Assembly: GCA_965655865.1 (NCBI GenBank)
Contig: CBFHJJ010000001.1
Coordinates: forward strand, 62,001 to 126,000
Direction: 5' to 3'
Length of the DNA: 64,000 bases
DNA from: MAG-121220-bin8 sp965655865
GTDB taxonomy: Bacteria; Bacteroidota; Bacteroidia; Flavobacteriales; Flavobacteriaceae
In this document: positions 16,601 through 25,730 of the stretch, piece after piece
How the letters are laid out: the number at the start of each line of letters is the position of its first letter
Position numbering within the stretch: the first letter of the stretch is position 1
The notes under the pieces: model-generated
What the model was told of the DNA's origin: nothing
Seen by the model: only the letters and a program-made list of their open reading frames with translations
Database searches by the model: none
Position numbers and translations under genes: made by a program

Positions 16601-18451
16601 GTTCCTAATGATAAACAACCTGAAGACCCTAACGATCCTGATCAGATACCAAAATACAGATTAACACCCGACGGAACGGTTCAACAACCAAAGGTTAAAA
16701 AACCACCAATTGACATGATGAAAAAAATTATCATGAAGACATTATCGGAGTGTTATTACTTTAAAGTACTTGAAGAAGATTCACCAAATACATTTAAAAG
16801 TTTAACTGAAAAATTAAAGTATTTTCATCCTGCATTCCATTCAACAACACCAGAAGGACTAAACGGAAGACTTAATTTCTTATTACAATGTGTAAGACCT
16901 GGTGATACAATACCAATTAAAGGAATTGCAAATGACGCGGATTTACGTGCAAGAAACACAAGTTTTGGACCACCACCGATTTGTGTTGTAAGAATAGGTG
17001 ATTTCTACCATTCTAAAATTGCAATTAGAGATATAAACATATCATATGATGATTCTCCGTGGGATTTAAATCCTGAAGGAATTGGTGTACAACCAATGAT
17101 TGCAAGTGTTACACTACAAGTTAATTTTATTGGGGGACAAGGATTGGAAAAACCTGTCGAAAGGTTACAAAACGCATTATCATCTAACTTCTTTGCAAAT
17201 ACTGAAATGTATGATCCAAGATCGGTTTCAACAAATTCTACGATTGGGGGACAAGACGCTAAAGAATTTACAAAAGAATTCTTAGATGATTTACAAAGAG
17301 CAAATCAACTTAATACTTCAACAGATGCGGACAACAGTGATTCAGTACCAGAACTTAATGAGGGTGTTTATATTGGTGAACTTGATAAAGATAAATCCAC
17401 AGGTCAAGAATCTGAGGGAGACCCTACAGTCCCTTCTGTCGAACCAACAGGACAAACTATAAGTTATAAAAACATTGTAACTGACTTAGCTAAACAGTAT
17501 GAGGACTACTTTGAGACGTTTAAAACAACCTACGATGACATATTAGTTAAATATGGACCTCAGGTACATAGTTTACTTTTATCACCAACATACAGGACGG
17601 TAAACACTTTCACGGTAAACACATCTAACGTTGGTACAAGAACAATTGAGATGTTAGGTGAATATACTTCAACAACAGAGTTGAACAGTCGAATTAATGA
17701 ACTTAAAACAAGTATGGTTTCTGCAATCTTAACAGAGGATGTTTCAGAAATGTTTAAGTTTGACAATTTCCTTTCACCTGAAAAAATAGAAAGATCTAAC
17801 ACCGTACTAAGACCAAAACTCGAAGAGTTGGTGGTGTCAAAATTAGATGAGGCGGTTGGAAGTTTAAATAACGTTAGATCAAAAAGAAACTTAGTTATTG
17901 AAAGTTTAGATAAATTAAATTATTTAACCAAATACGTTGGTGATGGTCAGATCAAAGATGAGACCTACACACACGCAACACTTTCAGGATTTACTTTTTC
18001 GACATTATACGATGAGTATGACATATTTGTTGACTTCTTCGATAAAAACAGTGATAAATTCACAAAAGACATAGACACAACAATAAATTTCAATTCACTA
18101 AGTGTCGATGTGACTGTACTTAATGATATTTTATCTGTATTATTATCTGAAGAGAATGATCTTACAAGTATAACCGATGTATATAAAGACGATATACTTT
18201 TTAGTGATAACATAAAGAAAAGAATTGAAAGAAAAGTTAAGAGATTTATAAAGGAAACTAAACCAGAAAAAATAAGACTAAGTAGGTTTAAGAAATTAAA
18301 AGGGGATAGTGAACTTAAATTCACAATCTCGAGTACTGCGGAGATTACTGACAGTACACAAAAAGAAAATTTAGAAAAAATCCATTTAGATCAGGTGAAA
18401 ACTTTGGGAAGTACACTGAATAATTTTAAACCAACTAAAGTCGAGAAATAA
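13649..18451 (+). CDS. Giant baseplate protein with OmpA-like insert
   Basis: A 1600-residue structural protein after the tape measure gene, where T4 has gp48/gp54. Residues about 1050-1190 hold a stretch typical of baseplate tube-junction proteins: FHPAFHSTTPEGLNGRL, then PPICVVRIGDFYHSKIAI with SVTLQVNFIGGQGLEKP. Residues about 727-915 look like an OmpA-type peptidoglycan-binding domain: a first strand LEVSLYFPNDYPR, then LTFGLQSSTSS, YNVYLSLRRAHSVVQDIV and a last strand. The C-terminal 400 residues are charged and helical. Its stop overlaps the next start by one base (TAATG). The baseplate call comes from context and the junction pattern; the OmpA-like fold is inferred from the strand and RRA pattern. 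Confidence 0.7.
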   Translation: MPSYLDFNSTKTFRDSILARTLQQPNGPQTFNSGAYSVETLRDDANVDPGDVETNLQTYLAVPENLNTFGADEFSTVTNLRNLVGFSDLGLYPYYTAGTYNNLVSIMTTDDYESESKLMQFAAWNIKNNKQGPVLARITQNLVAATYGRVRLIDALNGNTATAVNLITGREDLIEKNYKITVAKTLAGKAIDFVQTVAGVEFPWSEIPGDYLTDPRNPIVNRPEAQTGLGRVFQDITGALGSLLGIQRRPKPSRKPSDLMIEYMGSGQKAILFDNLSFSTYAPNYTKTARSQQSSKLFNFPNQIGDAINNILGTGAPKGQAYIGDDRGEDVNYAMNDFNENVVKSSYYLSLLFDPIQTELFEIKRNISEGGQISGKLTWYSKNSKNKLGANNEEFNSERSQFEQSLSNSYSFRSDSILDKTQQLLDSMPSDGGAARGHVANAIDQTSRIFREGNTLMSRGSAIKYVDKFTGDEGGVEYCRVWTKDRSYMNMSDTMKRTGNIRKFDSSVMTSPWNLNIGPMSNGQNGDPDTAFASSTNIEKVGGSYVAKKYMFSFENLAWKTSNTPGFMVSDLPFCERGPNGGRVMWFPPYDLKVNEQNNARWEENNFLGRPEPIYTYQNTSRSGQISFKIVVDHPSILNLLVQKHFKGMSDEESDNYINAFFAGCEELDFYELIRTYTTITKEDADAIKNYLEGGGTEEEILKYKVITEDAEIVEFDTTPVEQPPEKLEVSLYFPNDYPRKSGSKDVNTTVLYSDIKNSYSESEYQGYLDSGLTTLFSGTATEAKKNDKEVIFGSETITGTPAEINGAKDRLSEGFSKLESNYGIYSDKLSEIKTRLENKEIKLLTFGLQSSTSSVADDDYNVYLSLRRAHSVVQDIVSQIEKSGNNTSVSWIPDVSPGTGPKDFGPIIIEFKDLGYEGVEGQLVFKGTGYGENVDDATLGGLSGGGGSSNIDCHSKNIESSSALKKSAPITFFCRYTGVVMNIVPNDKQPEDPNDPDQIPKYRLTPDGTVQQPKVKKPPIDMMKKIIMKTLSECYYFKVLEEDSPNTFKSLTEKLKYFHPAFHSTTPEGLNGRLNFLLQCVRPGDTIPIKGIANDADLRARNTSFGPPPICVVRIGDFYHSKIAIRDINISYDDSPWDLNPEGIGVQPMIASVTLQVNFIGGQGLEKPVERLQNALSSNFFANTEMYDPRSVSTNSTIGGQDAKEFTKEFLDDLQRANQLNTSTDADNSDSVPELNEGVYIGELDKDKSTGQESEGDPTVPSVEPTGQTISYKNIVTDLAKQYEDYFETFKTTYDDILVKYGPQVHSLLLSPTYRTVNTFTVNTSNVGTRTIEMLGEYTSTTELNSRINELKTSMVSAILTEDVSEMFKFDNFLSPEKIERSNTVLRPKLEELVVSKLDEAVGSLNNVRSKRNLVIESLDKLNYLTKYVGDGQIKDETYTHATLSGFTFSTLYDEYDIFVDFFDKNSDKFTKDIDTTINFNSLSVDVTVLNDILSVLLSEENDLTSITDVYKDDILFSDNIKKRIERKVKRFIKETKPEKIRLSRFKKLKGDSELKFTISSTAEITDSTQKENLEKIHLDQVKTLGSTLNNFKPTKVEK

Positions 18452-18774
18452 TGAGTAGACAATATTTTAATAGATACGAGTTTTTTGAGAACGATGGTGA
18501 TTTTAAAATAGTACCAGGTATTGAAATCAAAATTACGTCCTCTGATAAGTATGTACAATTTAAAAGAGGTAAAGATAGGTTAGATAAATTCTCTCAAGAA
18601 TATTACGGAACACCTGTTTTTGGTTGGTTAATTTTACAAGCAAACCCAACTGCGGGTAGTATTGAATTTGAAATACCCGATAACTTTCTTTTAAGAATAC
18701 CATTTCCACTTGTTAATACATTACAAGAATATAAAAGGAATGTAGAATTGTACAACTTATATTATGGCGAATAA
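18451..18774 (+). CDS. Baseplate wedge protein, gp53/LysM-like
   Basis: A 107-residue protein with the outline of gp53-type baseplate wedge subunits: RGKDRLDKFSQEYYGTPVFG followed by WLILQANP, then FEIPDNFLLRIPFPL, the pattern of a LysM-like fold in which the domain grips neighbouring baseplate proteins. The start overlaps the preceding stop by one base and the end overlaps the following start by 11 bases, so the three genes are translationally coupled. Confidence 0.7.
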   Translation: MSRQYFNRYEFFENDGDFKIVPGIEIKITSSDKYVQFKRGKDRLDKFSQEYYGTPVFGWLILQANPTAGSIEFEIPDNFLLRIPFPLVNTLQEYKRNVELYNLYYGE

Positions 18775-21700
18775 CGACCTCAAAAACAATGAAAAAATTT
18801 TAGTAAAGGTTGATCAGAATAACTTAATTCTGATTGACCCGAACAGTACTGTTTCAGATGGTATTGTAGAACCAAGAGGAACTAACGCAGAAAATTATGT
18901 TTATTATGTAAATCTTGAAGCAGATTTGATACCGAGAACAACTTTAGTTAGTGGTGAGCAAAATACACTTTCATCAGTTGCGGAAGGAACATTAAACTTC
19001 TTACAGAACAAAAACAGTGAGTATTTAGACACAACGTGGACAGATACCTATAATCCAAAAAGAGATGCTGAGTTCAAAAGAGCAGACATAATTGATGATA
19101 CGGGACAAGCATTTGGTATACAAAGTATTGATATTCAAGTTAGGGGTACAAACTTCGTTCCTAAGGTTACTATAAAATTTGTTGACATAAGAGGTAAAAC
19201 ACTATTCGAATCACCAGATAATTCACCATATCAAGCATTCTTCCATCAACCATGGCCGATATTTTATTTAACGGTAAAGGGGTTTTACGGGAAGGCGATG
19301 AGATATAGACTTCACATGACAGATTTTAACTCATCATACAACGATGGGAATGGAAATTTTGAAAGTGTTGGTGTTTTTATAGGGTCAACGTACGCATATT
19401 TAAGTGATATTCCATTGAAAGGAATATTAAATGCACCTTACATGTATGGTATTGAACAAACGAAAAATACCACAACAAACGAAAAAACGGGAGAGGTAAC
19501 AAAAGTAATATCAAAAACTTCTAAAGGATATCTCACACTTAAATCCATATTCGACGAATACAAAAGAAAGGGTTTGATTGATGATGACATGCCAGTTAGA
19601 ACATTGAAAGAGGTGATTGATATTGCAAAAAGATTAGACCCGATATTAGAAAAGAAAATTTTTGGAGAAGTCGTGGATATGAAAATATTTGTGGCATCAA
19701 AAGAAATGTCAGATCAACTCAGATTATTTTTTGGTCAAGTACAAGCATGGCAAACTAAAAATTTAACACCTGAATTTATTGCAATACCAACAGGAAGTGA
19801 TAATCCATTAGATCGTCATTTCTATCTAACAAAGACAAATAACAATACAACAGAGTCAATAGTTGGAGAAGGTAAGGGTGGTACATTAGAGTCAATTATC
19901 AAACAAAATCTAAAAAAATTAAAAGACAGTGAAATCTTTGGAAATGAGACTCAAAGAACTACTGCGGATTTTAAAAAACTATCAATAAATTTAAATCAAT
20001 CTATTAAAGATATTGGTTCTTACTATTCAACAACCAACGGTGGTGGTAAAATTACTGTTGCAATTGAAAAGTTATTTGATGATATGTACAAAATATCAAA
20101 TTCATTTCAAGAAGAATTAACAAAACTACAAGATGGTGTTGAGTTCAAAATGAATGAAGTTATTTCTGGAAAGGATGGTATTGGTTTTGAACCTACGATA
20201 CGAAACATTATGGCAATAATATTGGCATCTGCGGATACGTACATAAGGTTACTTAAAGGTGTTCATATCAAAGCGTTTAACGTTTCTGAAGAAAGAAAAA
20301 ACATAATCAAAGGTTTTACTAATGAGAGTGTGGGTGAAGCAATATATCCATGGCCTGAGATTAAAAAACAAAGTACAGGAACAACTAAAGTTCTTGCATA
20401 CCCAGCCGAATCTGATTTAATACAAAAGTTACGATCAGACGACATGACGTTATGGCCTGAGGTACAATTTGTAGAAGAGTATTCTGCGGTATCAACACAA
20501 AGAACAGATAATCAAGGTGGTAATGAACCAAATACGAGTTCAATTAGATTTGAATTTGGTGATAGTAATAATGAAGAAAAGAGTACGAATAAAGTTTCTA
20601 CACTTGATTTACTACCAGGTAGTGTTTACAGTGATAAAAATTTAGATTCCTTTTTATATGAAATATACGAAAGGTCACAATTAATTACTTTATATGATAC
20701 ATTTAATGGACCAACCTTAAATGAACTCGGTAAACGAGAATTTGAAACTATACAAAATTTAACAGGAGAGGATTACTTCTTAATTGATATATTAAAAGAC
20801 AGTCAAATTACGAGTAGAGAAGCTCATTTAAATTTGATGAGATCTTTTTCACCTTTTGAGAGATATCCTTACCACGAAGATAACCAAATAACGGTACCTT
20901 ATTTGTTGGATAATTCTACAAAATCATACCAACTAAAAGATTATACTGGTGATGACACGGTAACATCCAAAAATGGAGAGTACGAAAAATTACAATCAAA
21001 TCTAAATCAATACTTAAGTGATGAGTATCGATCAAAAATATACCCATTTAATTCTGATACGTATTTAGGTTATTTAAATAAAAGTACGTTTGAAAAAACA
21101 GAACTAAATGTTGGTGGTGTACTCACGGTTGATACGGGAAAAGGTTTTATAAGTAGTCCTATAAATCCAAGTAGTTGGATAAATGAAACTCAAGTTGATG
21201 GTAACATGTTCAATAAAACAATTGAAATTGATGACCAATCCAAGTTAAACATTTTAAATACTCCTTATTTTCACAAATCAATATATGAGGGATTTTTTGG
21301 TGGTGAGTCTTTTGGTAAGTATAAGTCATCCGCATATCTTTTATTAAATTCGTTACCATTTAAAGATCTAAAAGACACAATTAAATTTGATGGTTCAGAT
21401 GAAATTTTAATGTCGTCTCTATTTAGAGAAATTGGGTCTACACATTATATTCCTTACCACTTAATATTGAAGTGGGGGTCAATATATCATAGATATAAAG
21501 AACACATCGTCAATAATGTAGACATACTTTCAGGTTTAGACACCCCAATTGATGGTGATGAATATTTTGATAACACATTAAACTTAACATTTGCAAGTAC
21601 TATAACAAGGTCGTCACAATCTGATGTGGGTATACATCCACGATACTCAGCAATTTATCACCAAGTGGTAAATGGGTATTTATTCTACAATGTAAATGAT

Positions 21701-24370
21701 CCAACACCAACTTCATTTGATAATGTGGTGGGGGCTAACACGTTATTTATCAACACGTTTGATACTACTAAAGGTAAATATTATAATTCATTTATTGATA
21801 ATAGTCGTTTTACGTCGACAGATCTTAGACTAACAATACTTCCATCAACAGGAACCAACAAAAAAAGAACACTTTATTTAGACTTTAATGATTCTGAACA
21901 ATTTAACTTTAGAGTAAATTGGGTGAATAACCAAGAAAGTGAATTTGTTGTGACAGGTAAAACACTACCAACACCTAAGGAGTATTTCATGGGTATGACA
22001 AATAACAATGAAAAGGTTATTGATCTAATAGGTACTTTTAGTCCTGATATTTTAACTTCATTTGAAGAGGCGTTTTTGGATTTCTCAAGTGAGGTGATTG
22101 ATAGTCATACACCATATAAAAAATATGAGACTGTTCACTATCCAAAATTTCAAGATTTATTAAAAGAAATTGTTAGTGTTGAGACAAAAGACAGTGATGT
22201 TCTTAATACACCATCAATAATTAACACAATTAGTTTAAGACAAGAAGAAAAACAAAGGAAAGCAACTGAAAACATTCTCACCACTAAGAACATGTTAGAA
22301 TTAACAATTTCTAATCCAAAAGAATTAAACCCTCACATTTTAAATGGGTATGTTAATTTTAATAAGAGAAGTTTGTCTGTCGGTAGTTTTGATCCGTCAC
22401 AAGTTAGTACCAATTCAAAATATATTGAATTGTATGTTGGTGATGATATTGATGGAAATTACTTAGACTTTTTTAATATTAGTAATATCGAACTTAGTGA
22501 GGAAAATGTATTTGCGTTTAGACCACTAATTCAAATATATGGAGGATATAAAAAATCGGGTGGAGTAACTACTAAGGAATCGTTCATTGAATATCTTAGT
22601 ACATCAATAGTGGCACCACAAAACAGTAGACAAAGTTTATTTTTAAATCAGATTTACCGCAAATTACCAACTTTAGAAAGACTTAAAGACAAAAATAACA
22701 ATTTGGGTATCATTAAGGGATATAATGAAGATACTACAATAAAATTAGAATTATACAATGACATAAAAAGTCTAAACGATAAATGGATTTCGGGTAATTC
22801 TATGGGACAAAGACTTTTGATGGAAGAGTTTATGTTTTTAGACATGGCTAATAAAGACATTGGTGATGAGTTGTTTATTGATTTAAAAAAACTAATACAA
22901 CTTGGTGACACTAAAAACGCAAACATTGACTTGTATTCCACAATTGGAATATTAATTGCTCGTACGGGAATTGATATGAGGGTACTACCAGCATATATAA
23001 ACTTTTACGCAAATGAAAGTAGAAGAACAAGGGTTAAACCTTCAGACACTATTGCGTCAGTTATGTTTGGTAAATTCTTAGAGGTGGATACAGAATATTC
23101 AACACCCAAAGCAATTTTACAATACGTTTCAGGTGGGTCAAAACACTTAAACTTATCAGATATAAATGATAAGTATATGTATAAGGGAGATGGTGTTGAT
23201 TTAGAAAGTCCACAAGACAACCCCATACTAATCACAGATCCCGATTATTTTAATAGTTCAAATTTATCTAAATCAAATAAGGTAGTTGCGTTTGAAGTAA
23301 GTTTTGGAGATCAAAATCAACAAATGTTTAAAGGGATTAGTTTAGATCAAAAACAATTTAAAAACACTTATGAATCTAACCTTGCAATGGAAAGACTTGC
23401 AAAATCACAATCGGGATCGGGTATTTTACAGGTTGACACAAATTTATTTGATATATATAGAACAAGATCATATACGTGTACTGTAACCGCATTGGGTAAT
23501 GCAATGATACAACCAACAATGTATTTCCAACTCAAGAACGTACCACTATTTGAAGGTGCGTATTGGATTGTAGAAGTGTCACACGCAATTGCTAACAATT
23601 CTATGACAACAACCTTCAAAGGGCAGAGAATACCGAAAGACCAGTTACCAAACCCTAAAGATTCATTTATTGCAACATATCGTGTTCTATTTGATAAGAT
23701 ACTTAAAAGAGCAATCGCGAAACAAAAGGTTGATGAATCAAACGCTATAGAAGAAGGTAAATATGTAACGATAACAACTAAAGATGGTAGTTTTAGTACG
23801 GATTATCAGTCACCGATTAAAGGGGAAACTATAATTAAAGAGGTGGGATATAACAAATATGGTATTCCGTTTAATGGAAAAGATGGTAACACCACAATAC
23901 AAAAAATTGATTATCGAGGTAACTACTCCGCAAATCACGGTACATGGTTAAGGGCTCGTGTAGATCGAGTTGAACCTTACCTATCAGGCAGTAATGATTT
24001 GGGGTTAAGTAATTTCGCGAAAGGGTTAACGGTTAATCCGAGTCAAGTTAAGTGGTCGGAAATAAAAGGAAGAACAACATCAGAGTATTTTTATACCGCA
24101 CCTTTTAATATGAATGTGTTAAAAGATAGTACACCTCTTTTTGGAAGTCCAACAATTACAACCTTTTATAATCCAAAAAATAACTTACGTAAAGAAATAC
24201 CACACAACTCCGTTCTTGATCGAGGATTAGGTCCTACGTATCTTGATAGAAATATTGAGGGTGCAATTGATTTCGGTAGTAGAGGTGAATACGGAATAAC
24301 GATGTCTCAAATACTAATGAAAGATTTAAAGTTAAGTAAGGGTGATGTTGTTTATTTTTTATTCAATTAA
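18764..24370 (+). CDS. Giant baseplate hub protein, gp27/gpD-like parts
   Basis: An 1868-residue structural protein, among the largest in the window. Residues about 45-230 are beta-rich and hub-like (YYVNLEADLIPRTTLVSGEQ; then FGIQSIDIQVRGTNFVPKV and WPIFYLTVKGFYGKAMRYRL). Near residue 1570 the stretch YTCTVTALGNAMIQPTMYF, followed by EGAYWIVEVSHAI and MTTTFKGQRIP, matches the late part of gp27/gpD-like hub proteins. No peptidase or lysozyme catalytic motif was recognised, so the cell-wall enzyme may be elsewhere. It is coupled to the gp53-like gene by an 11-base overlap. I am confident it is a baseplate protein and moderately confident of the hub role. Confidence 0.7.
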   Translation: MANNDLKNNEKILVKVDQNNLILIDPNSTVSDGIVEPRGTNAENYVYYVNLEADLIPRTTLVSGEQNTLSSVAEGTLNFLQNKNSEYLDTTWTDTYNPKRDAEFKRADIIDDTGQAFGIQSIDIQVRGTNFVPKVTIKFVDIRGKTLFESPDNSPYQAFFHQPWPIFYLTVKGFYGKAMRYRLHMTDFNSSYNDGNGNFESVGVFIGSTYAYLSDIPLKGILNAPYMYGIEQTKNTTTNEKTGEVTKVISKTSKGYLTLKSIFDEYKRKGLIDDDMPVRTLKEVIDIAKRLDPILEKKIFGEVVDMKIFVASKEMSDQLRLFFGQVQAWQTKNLTPEFIAIPTGSDNPLDRHFYLTKTNNNTTESIVGEGKGGTLESIIKQNLKKLKDSEIFGNETQRTTADFKKLSINLNQSIKDIGSYYSTTNGGGKITVAIEKLFDDMYKISNSFQEELTKLQDGVEFKMNEVISGKDGIGFEPTIRNIMAIILASADTYIRLLKGVHIKAFNVSEERKNIIKGFTNESVGEAIYPWPEIKKQSTGTTKVLAYPAESDLIQKLRSDDMTLWPEVQFVEEYSAVSTQRTDNQGGNEPNTSSIRFEFGDSNNEEKSTNKVSTLDLLPGSVYSDKNLDSFLYEIYERSQLITLYDTFNGPTLNELGKREFETIQNLTGEDYFLIDILKDSQITSREAHLNLMRSFSPFERYPYHEDNQITVPYLLDNSTKSYQLKDYTGDDTVTSKNGEYEKLQSNLNQYLSDEYRSKIYPFNSDTYLGYLNKSTFEKTELNVGGVLTVDTGKGFISSPINPSSWINETQVDGNMFNKTIEIDDQSKLNILNTPYFHKSIYEGFFGGESFGKYKSSAYLLLNSLPFKDLKDTIKFDGSDEILMSSLFREIGSTHYIPYHLILKWGSIYHRYKEHIVNNVDILSGLDTPIDGDEYFDNTLNLTFASTITRSSQSDVGIHPRYSAIYHQVVNGYLFYNVNDPTPTSFDNVVGANTLFINTFDTTKGKYYNSFIDNSRFTSTDLRLTILPSTGTNKKRTLYLDFNDSEQFNFRVNWVNNQESEFVVTGKTLPTPKEYFMGMTNNNEKVIDLIGTFSPDILTSFEEAFLDFSSEVIDSHTPYKKYETVHYPKFQDLLKEIVSVETKDSDVLNTPSIINTISLRQEEKQRKATENILTTKNMLELTISNPKELNPHILNGYVNFNKRSLSVGSFDPSQVSTNSKYIELYVGDDIDGNYLDFFNISNIELSEENVFAFRPLIQIYGGYKKSGGVTTKESFIEYLSTSIVAPQNSRQSLFLNQIYRKLPTLERLKDKNNNLGIIKGYNEDTTIKLELYNDIKSLNDKWISGNSMGQRLLMEEFMFLDMANKDIGDELFIDLKKLIQLGDTKNANIDLYSTIGILIARTGIDMRVLPAYINFYANESRRTRVKPSDTIASVMFGKFLEVDTEYSTPKAILQYVSGGSKHLNLSDINDKYMYKGDGVDLESPQDNPILITDPDYFNSSNLSKSNKVVAFEVSFGDQNQQMFKGISLDQKQFKNTYESNLAMERLAKSQSGSGILQVDTNLFDIYRTRSYTCTVTALGNAMIQPTMYFQLKNVPLFEGAYWIVEVSHAIANNSMTTTFKGQRIPKDQLPNPKDSFIATYRVLFDKILKRAIAKQKVDESNAIEEGKYVTITTKDGSFSTDYQSPIKGETIIKEVGYNKYGIPFNGKDGNTTIQKIDYRGNYSANHGTWLRARVDRVEPYLSGSNDLGLSNFAKGLTVNPSQVKWSEIKGRTTSEYFYTAPFNMNVLKDSTPLFGSPTITTFYNPKNNLRKEIPHNSVLDRGLGPTYLDRNIEGAIDFGSRGEYGITMSQILMKDLKLSKGDVVYFLFN

Positions 24371-24390
24371 GAGAATTACCAATAATGTGA

Positions 24391-24398
24391 TATTTATA
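24391..24398 (+). promoter_or_regulatory. TATTTATA motif, putative late promoter
   Basis: GTGATATTTATAATAAA is identical over 17 bases to the copy before the tube gene. It lies 16 bases before the start at 24415. Confidence 0.65.
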
Positions 24399-24414
24399 AT
24401 AAAACGACAAAATT

Positions 24415-24618
24415 ATGGACAATAAAAAAGCGGGTTCTGCTATTGAAAATTTCTTATCAAATAAAAAGGTAAGAAACCTTAACGAAGACGGTACAGAGCA
24501 AGAAGTATGTGATATGAATACAGGAGTATGTCACACTCTACGTACTAAAGACGGTCTTGTTGAAAGAATTAATAAAAGATATCTTACCGATGACGGTAGA
24601 CAACTATTAAGCGATTAA
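24415..24618 (+). CDS. Small unknown protein
   Basis: A 67-residue protein of unknown function. It begins MDNKKAGSAIENFLSNKK and has a CDMNTGVC pair of cysteines near residue 40, then a charged helix and RYLTDDGRQLLSD at the end. The late motif upstream and the two-base spacing to the next gene suggest it is expressed with the virion genes. Confidence 0.75.
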   Translation: MDNKKAGSAIENFLSNKKVRNLNEDGTEQEVCDMNTGVCHTLRTKDGLVERINKRYLTDDGRQLLSD

Positions 24619-24620
24619 CC

Positions 24621-25271
24621 ATGAGTTTAGAAAAACAATTACAAGAAGAGTTAAATAGGTACAATAGTATTAATAACTATGGCAAAAAACCTATAAATGA
24701 ACAAGAAGAATTAGACCCTACAGATTTACCTACTGGTGATGCACCTGAAGGTGATGCACCTGTCGATGACATACCTGTTGATGATGTACCTGTTGATGAT
24801 GTACCTGCTGATGATGCACCTGTTGATGTTGAGGAACCAGCTGGTGATTTCGACACGGAAGAAATTGATATCACTGATTTGGTTAATATGACACAAAATA
24901 TCAAAAATGATTTAGATTCAAGTAAATCAGATAATGATGCTGTTTTAGGTAAAATGGGTGATCTATTTGGTAAGCTTGATGATTTAGAATCTAAACTTTC
25001 TCAGATGGATGATGTAATGACTAAAATTGATGGTCTTGAAAGTAAGGTTACTCAAATGAAAGAACCAACACCACAAGAAAAACTTGAAATGAGATCTTTA
25101 GACTCATATCCATTTAATCAAAATCCAAGTGACTTCTTTTCACAGAAACAAAGTGAAATGAAAAAAAGTGGTAAAAACGAATATGTGATTAGTAAGTCTG
25201 ATTTAGAGGATATAAATTCAGGTGAAATGAGAGCTTCATTTGGAGAAAAAGAAGACGAAGACGATTATTAA
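24621..25271 (+). CDS. Acidic protein with PVDD repeats and coiled coil, unknown function
   Basis: A 216-residue, strongly acidic protein. Residues about 30-75 contain a degenerate pentapeptide repeat (PVDDI, PVDDV, PVDDV, PADDA, PVDVE), followed by a predicted coiled coil (residues about 90-150, for instance LGKMGDLFGKLDDLESKLSQ). The end is again acidic (EKEDEDDY). Such composition is seen in scaffold or core proteins, but I recognise no family. It lies two bases after the preceding gene and one base before the next, so all three form one unit. Confidence 0.75.
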   Translation: MSLEKQLQEELNRYNSINNYGKKPINEQEELDPTDLPTGDAPEGDAPVDDIPVDDVPVDDVPADDAPVDVEEPAGDFDTEEIDITDLVNMTQNIKNDLDSSKSDNDAVLGKMGDLFGKLDDLESKLSQMDDVMTKIDGLESKVTQMKEPTPQEKLEMRSLDSYPFNQNPSDFFSQKQSEMKKSGKNEYVISKSDLEDINSGEMRASFGEKEDEDDY

Positions 25272-25272
25272 T

Positions 25273-25638
25273 ATGAACTTAAGTGGTAATGTAAAATTTT
25301 TTCTTGAGATTCAATCACAACTCAAAGTACTACATTGGCAAACCAAGAGTCACGCCAAACACCTTGCGTTTGGAGAAACATATGATGTGTTAGATGACCT
25401 AATAGATAATTTCGTAGAAATTGCTATGGGTATATATGGTAGATTTAAATTAGAAGAAGAGGAAACGAACATATCAATTCAAAATCTTTCTGACATCGAT
25501 TTACTTGGAATGATCAAAACAGTTAGAAGTAGTCTACATCAAATGGAGATAAATCCAAAAGATACTGATCTGTTAAACATCAAAGACGAAATATTGGCAC
25601 AGATTAATAAATTATCTTATTTACTGACACTCAAGTAA
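25273..25638 (+). CDS. Dps/ferritin-like phage protein
   Basis: A 121-residue helical protein; the start at 25273 (MNLSGNVKFFLEIQ) is preferred because earlier codons overlap the preceding gene. Residues about 15-50 read QLKVLHWQTKSHAKHLAFGE, then YDVLDDLIDNFVEIAMGIYG. The HW...H...D-x3-D/E pattern resembles the dinuclear iron site of Dps proteins, and I associate this with the DUF5856-type phage family. Iron binding or ferritin-like assembly is inferred from this and the role in the phage is unknown. A strong terminator follows. Confidence 0.65.
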   Translation: MNLSGNVKFFLEIQSQLKVLHWQTKSHAKHLAFGETYDVLDDLIDNFVEIAMGIYGRFKLEEEETNISIQNLSDIDLLGMIKTVRSSLHQMEINPKDTDLLNIKDEILAQINKLSYLLTLK

Positions 25639-25659
25639 AAACAACATTTTTTAAATTAA

Positions 25660-25696
25660 TAAAGTCCAGGGGGTTGACCTTTGGACTTTTTTTGTG
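25660..25696 (+). terminator. Rho-independent terminator before the SSB gene
   Basis: AAAGTCCA at 25661-25668 pairs with TGGACTTT, the inner stem is extended by G-T and G-C pairs around GTTGA, and seven T follow. It closes the late unit 24415-25638. Confidence 0.92.
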
Positions 25697-25704
25697 TATA
25701 TTTT
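25674..25704 (+). promoter_or_regulatory. Possible Bacteroidota-type promoter of the replication genes
   Basis: TTG at 25674-25676, 20 bases, and TATATTTT at 25697-25704 match the TTG/TAnnTTTG consensus except for the last base. It overlaps the terminator and lies 27 bases before the SSB start. Confidence 0.4.
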
Positions 25705-25730
25705 ATTATAAACAAATAAATATTTAAATT

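Noticed and set aside
18764..24370. Peptidase or lysozyme domain in the giant hub
   Set aside because: No HxxxD/HxH metal site or Glu-Asp-Thr lysozyme pattern was found in the C-terminal part.
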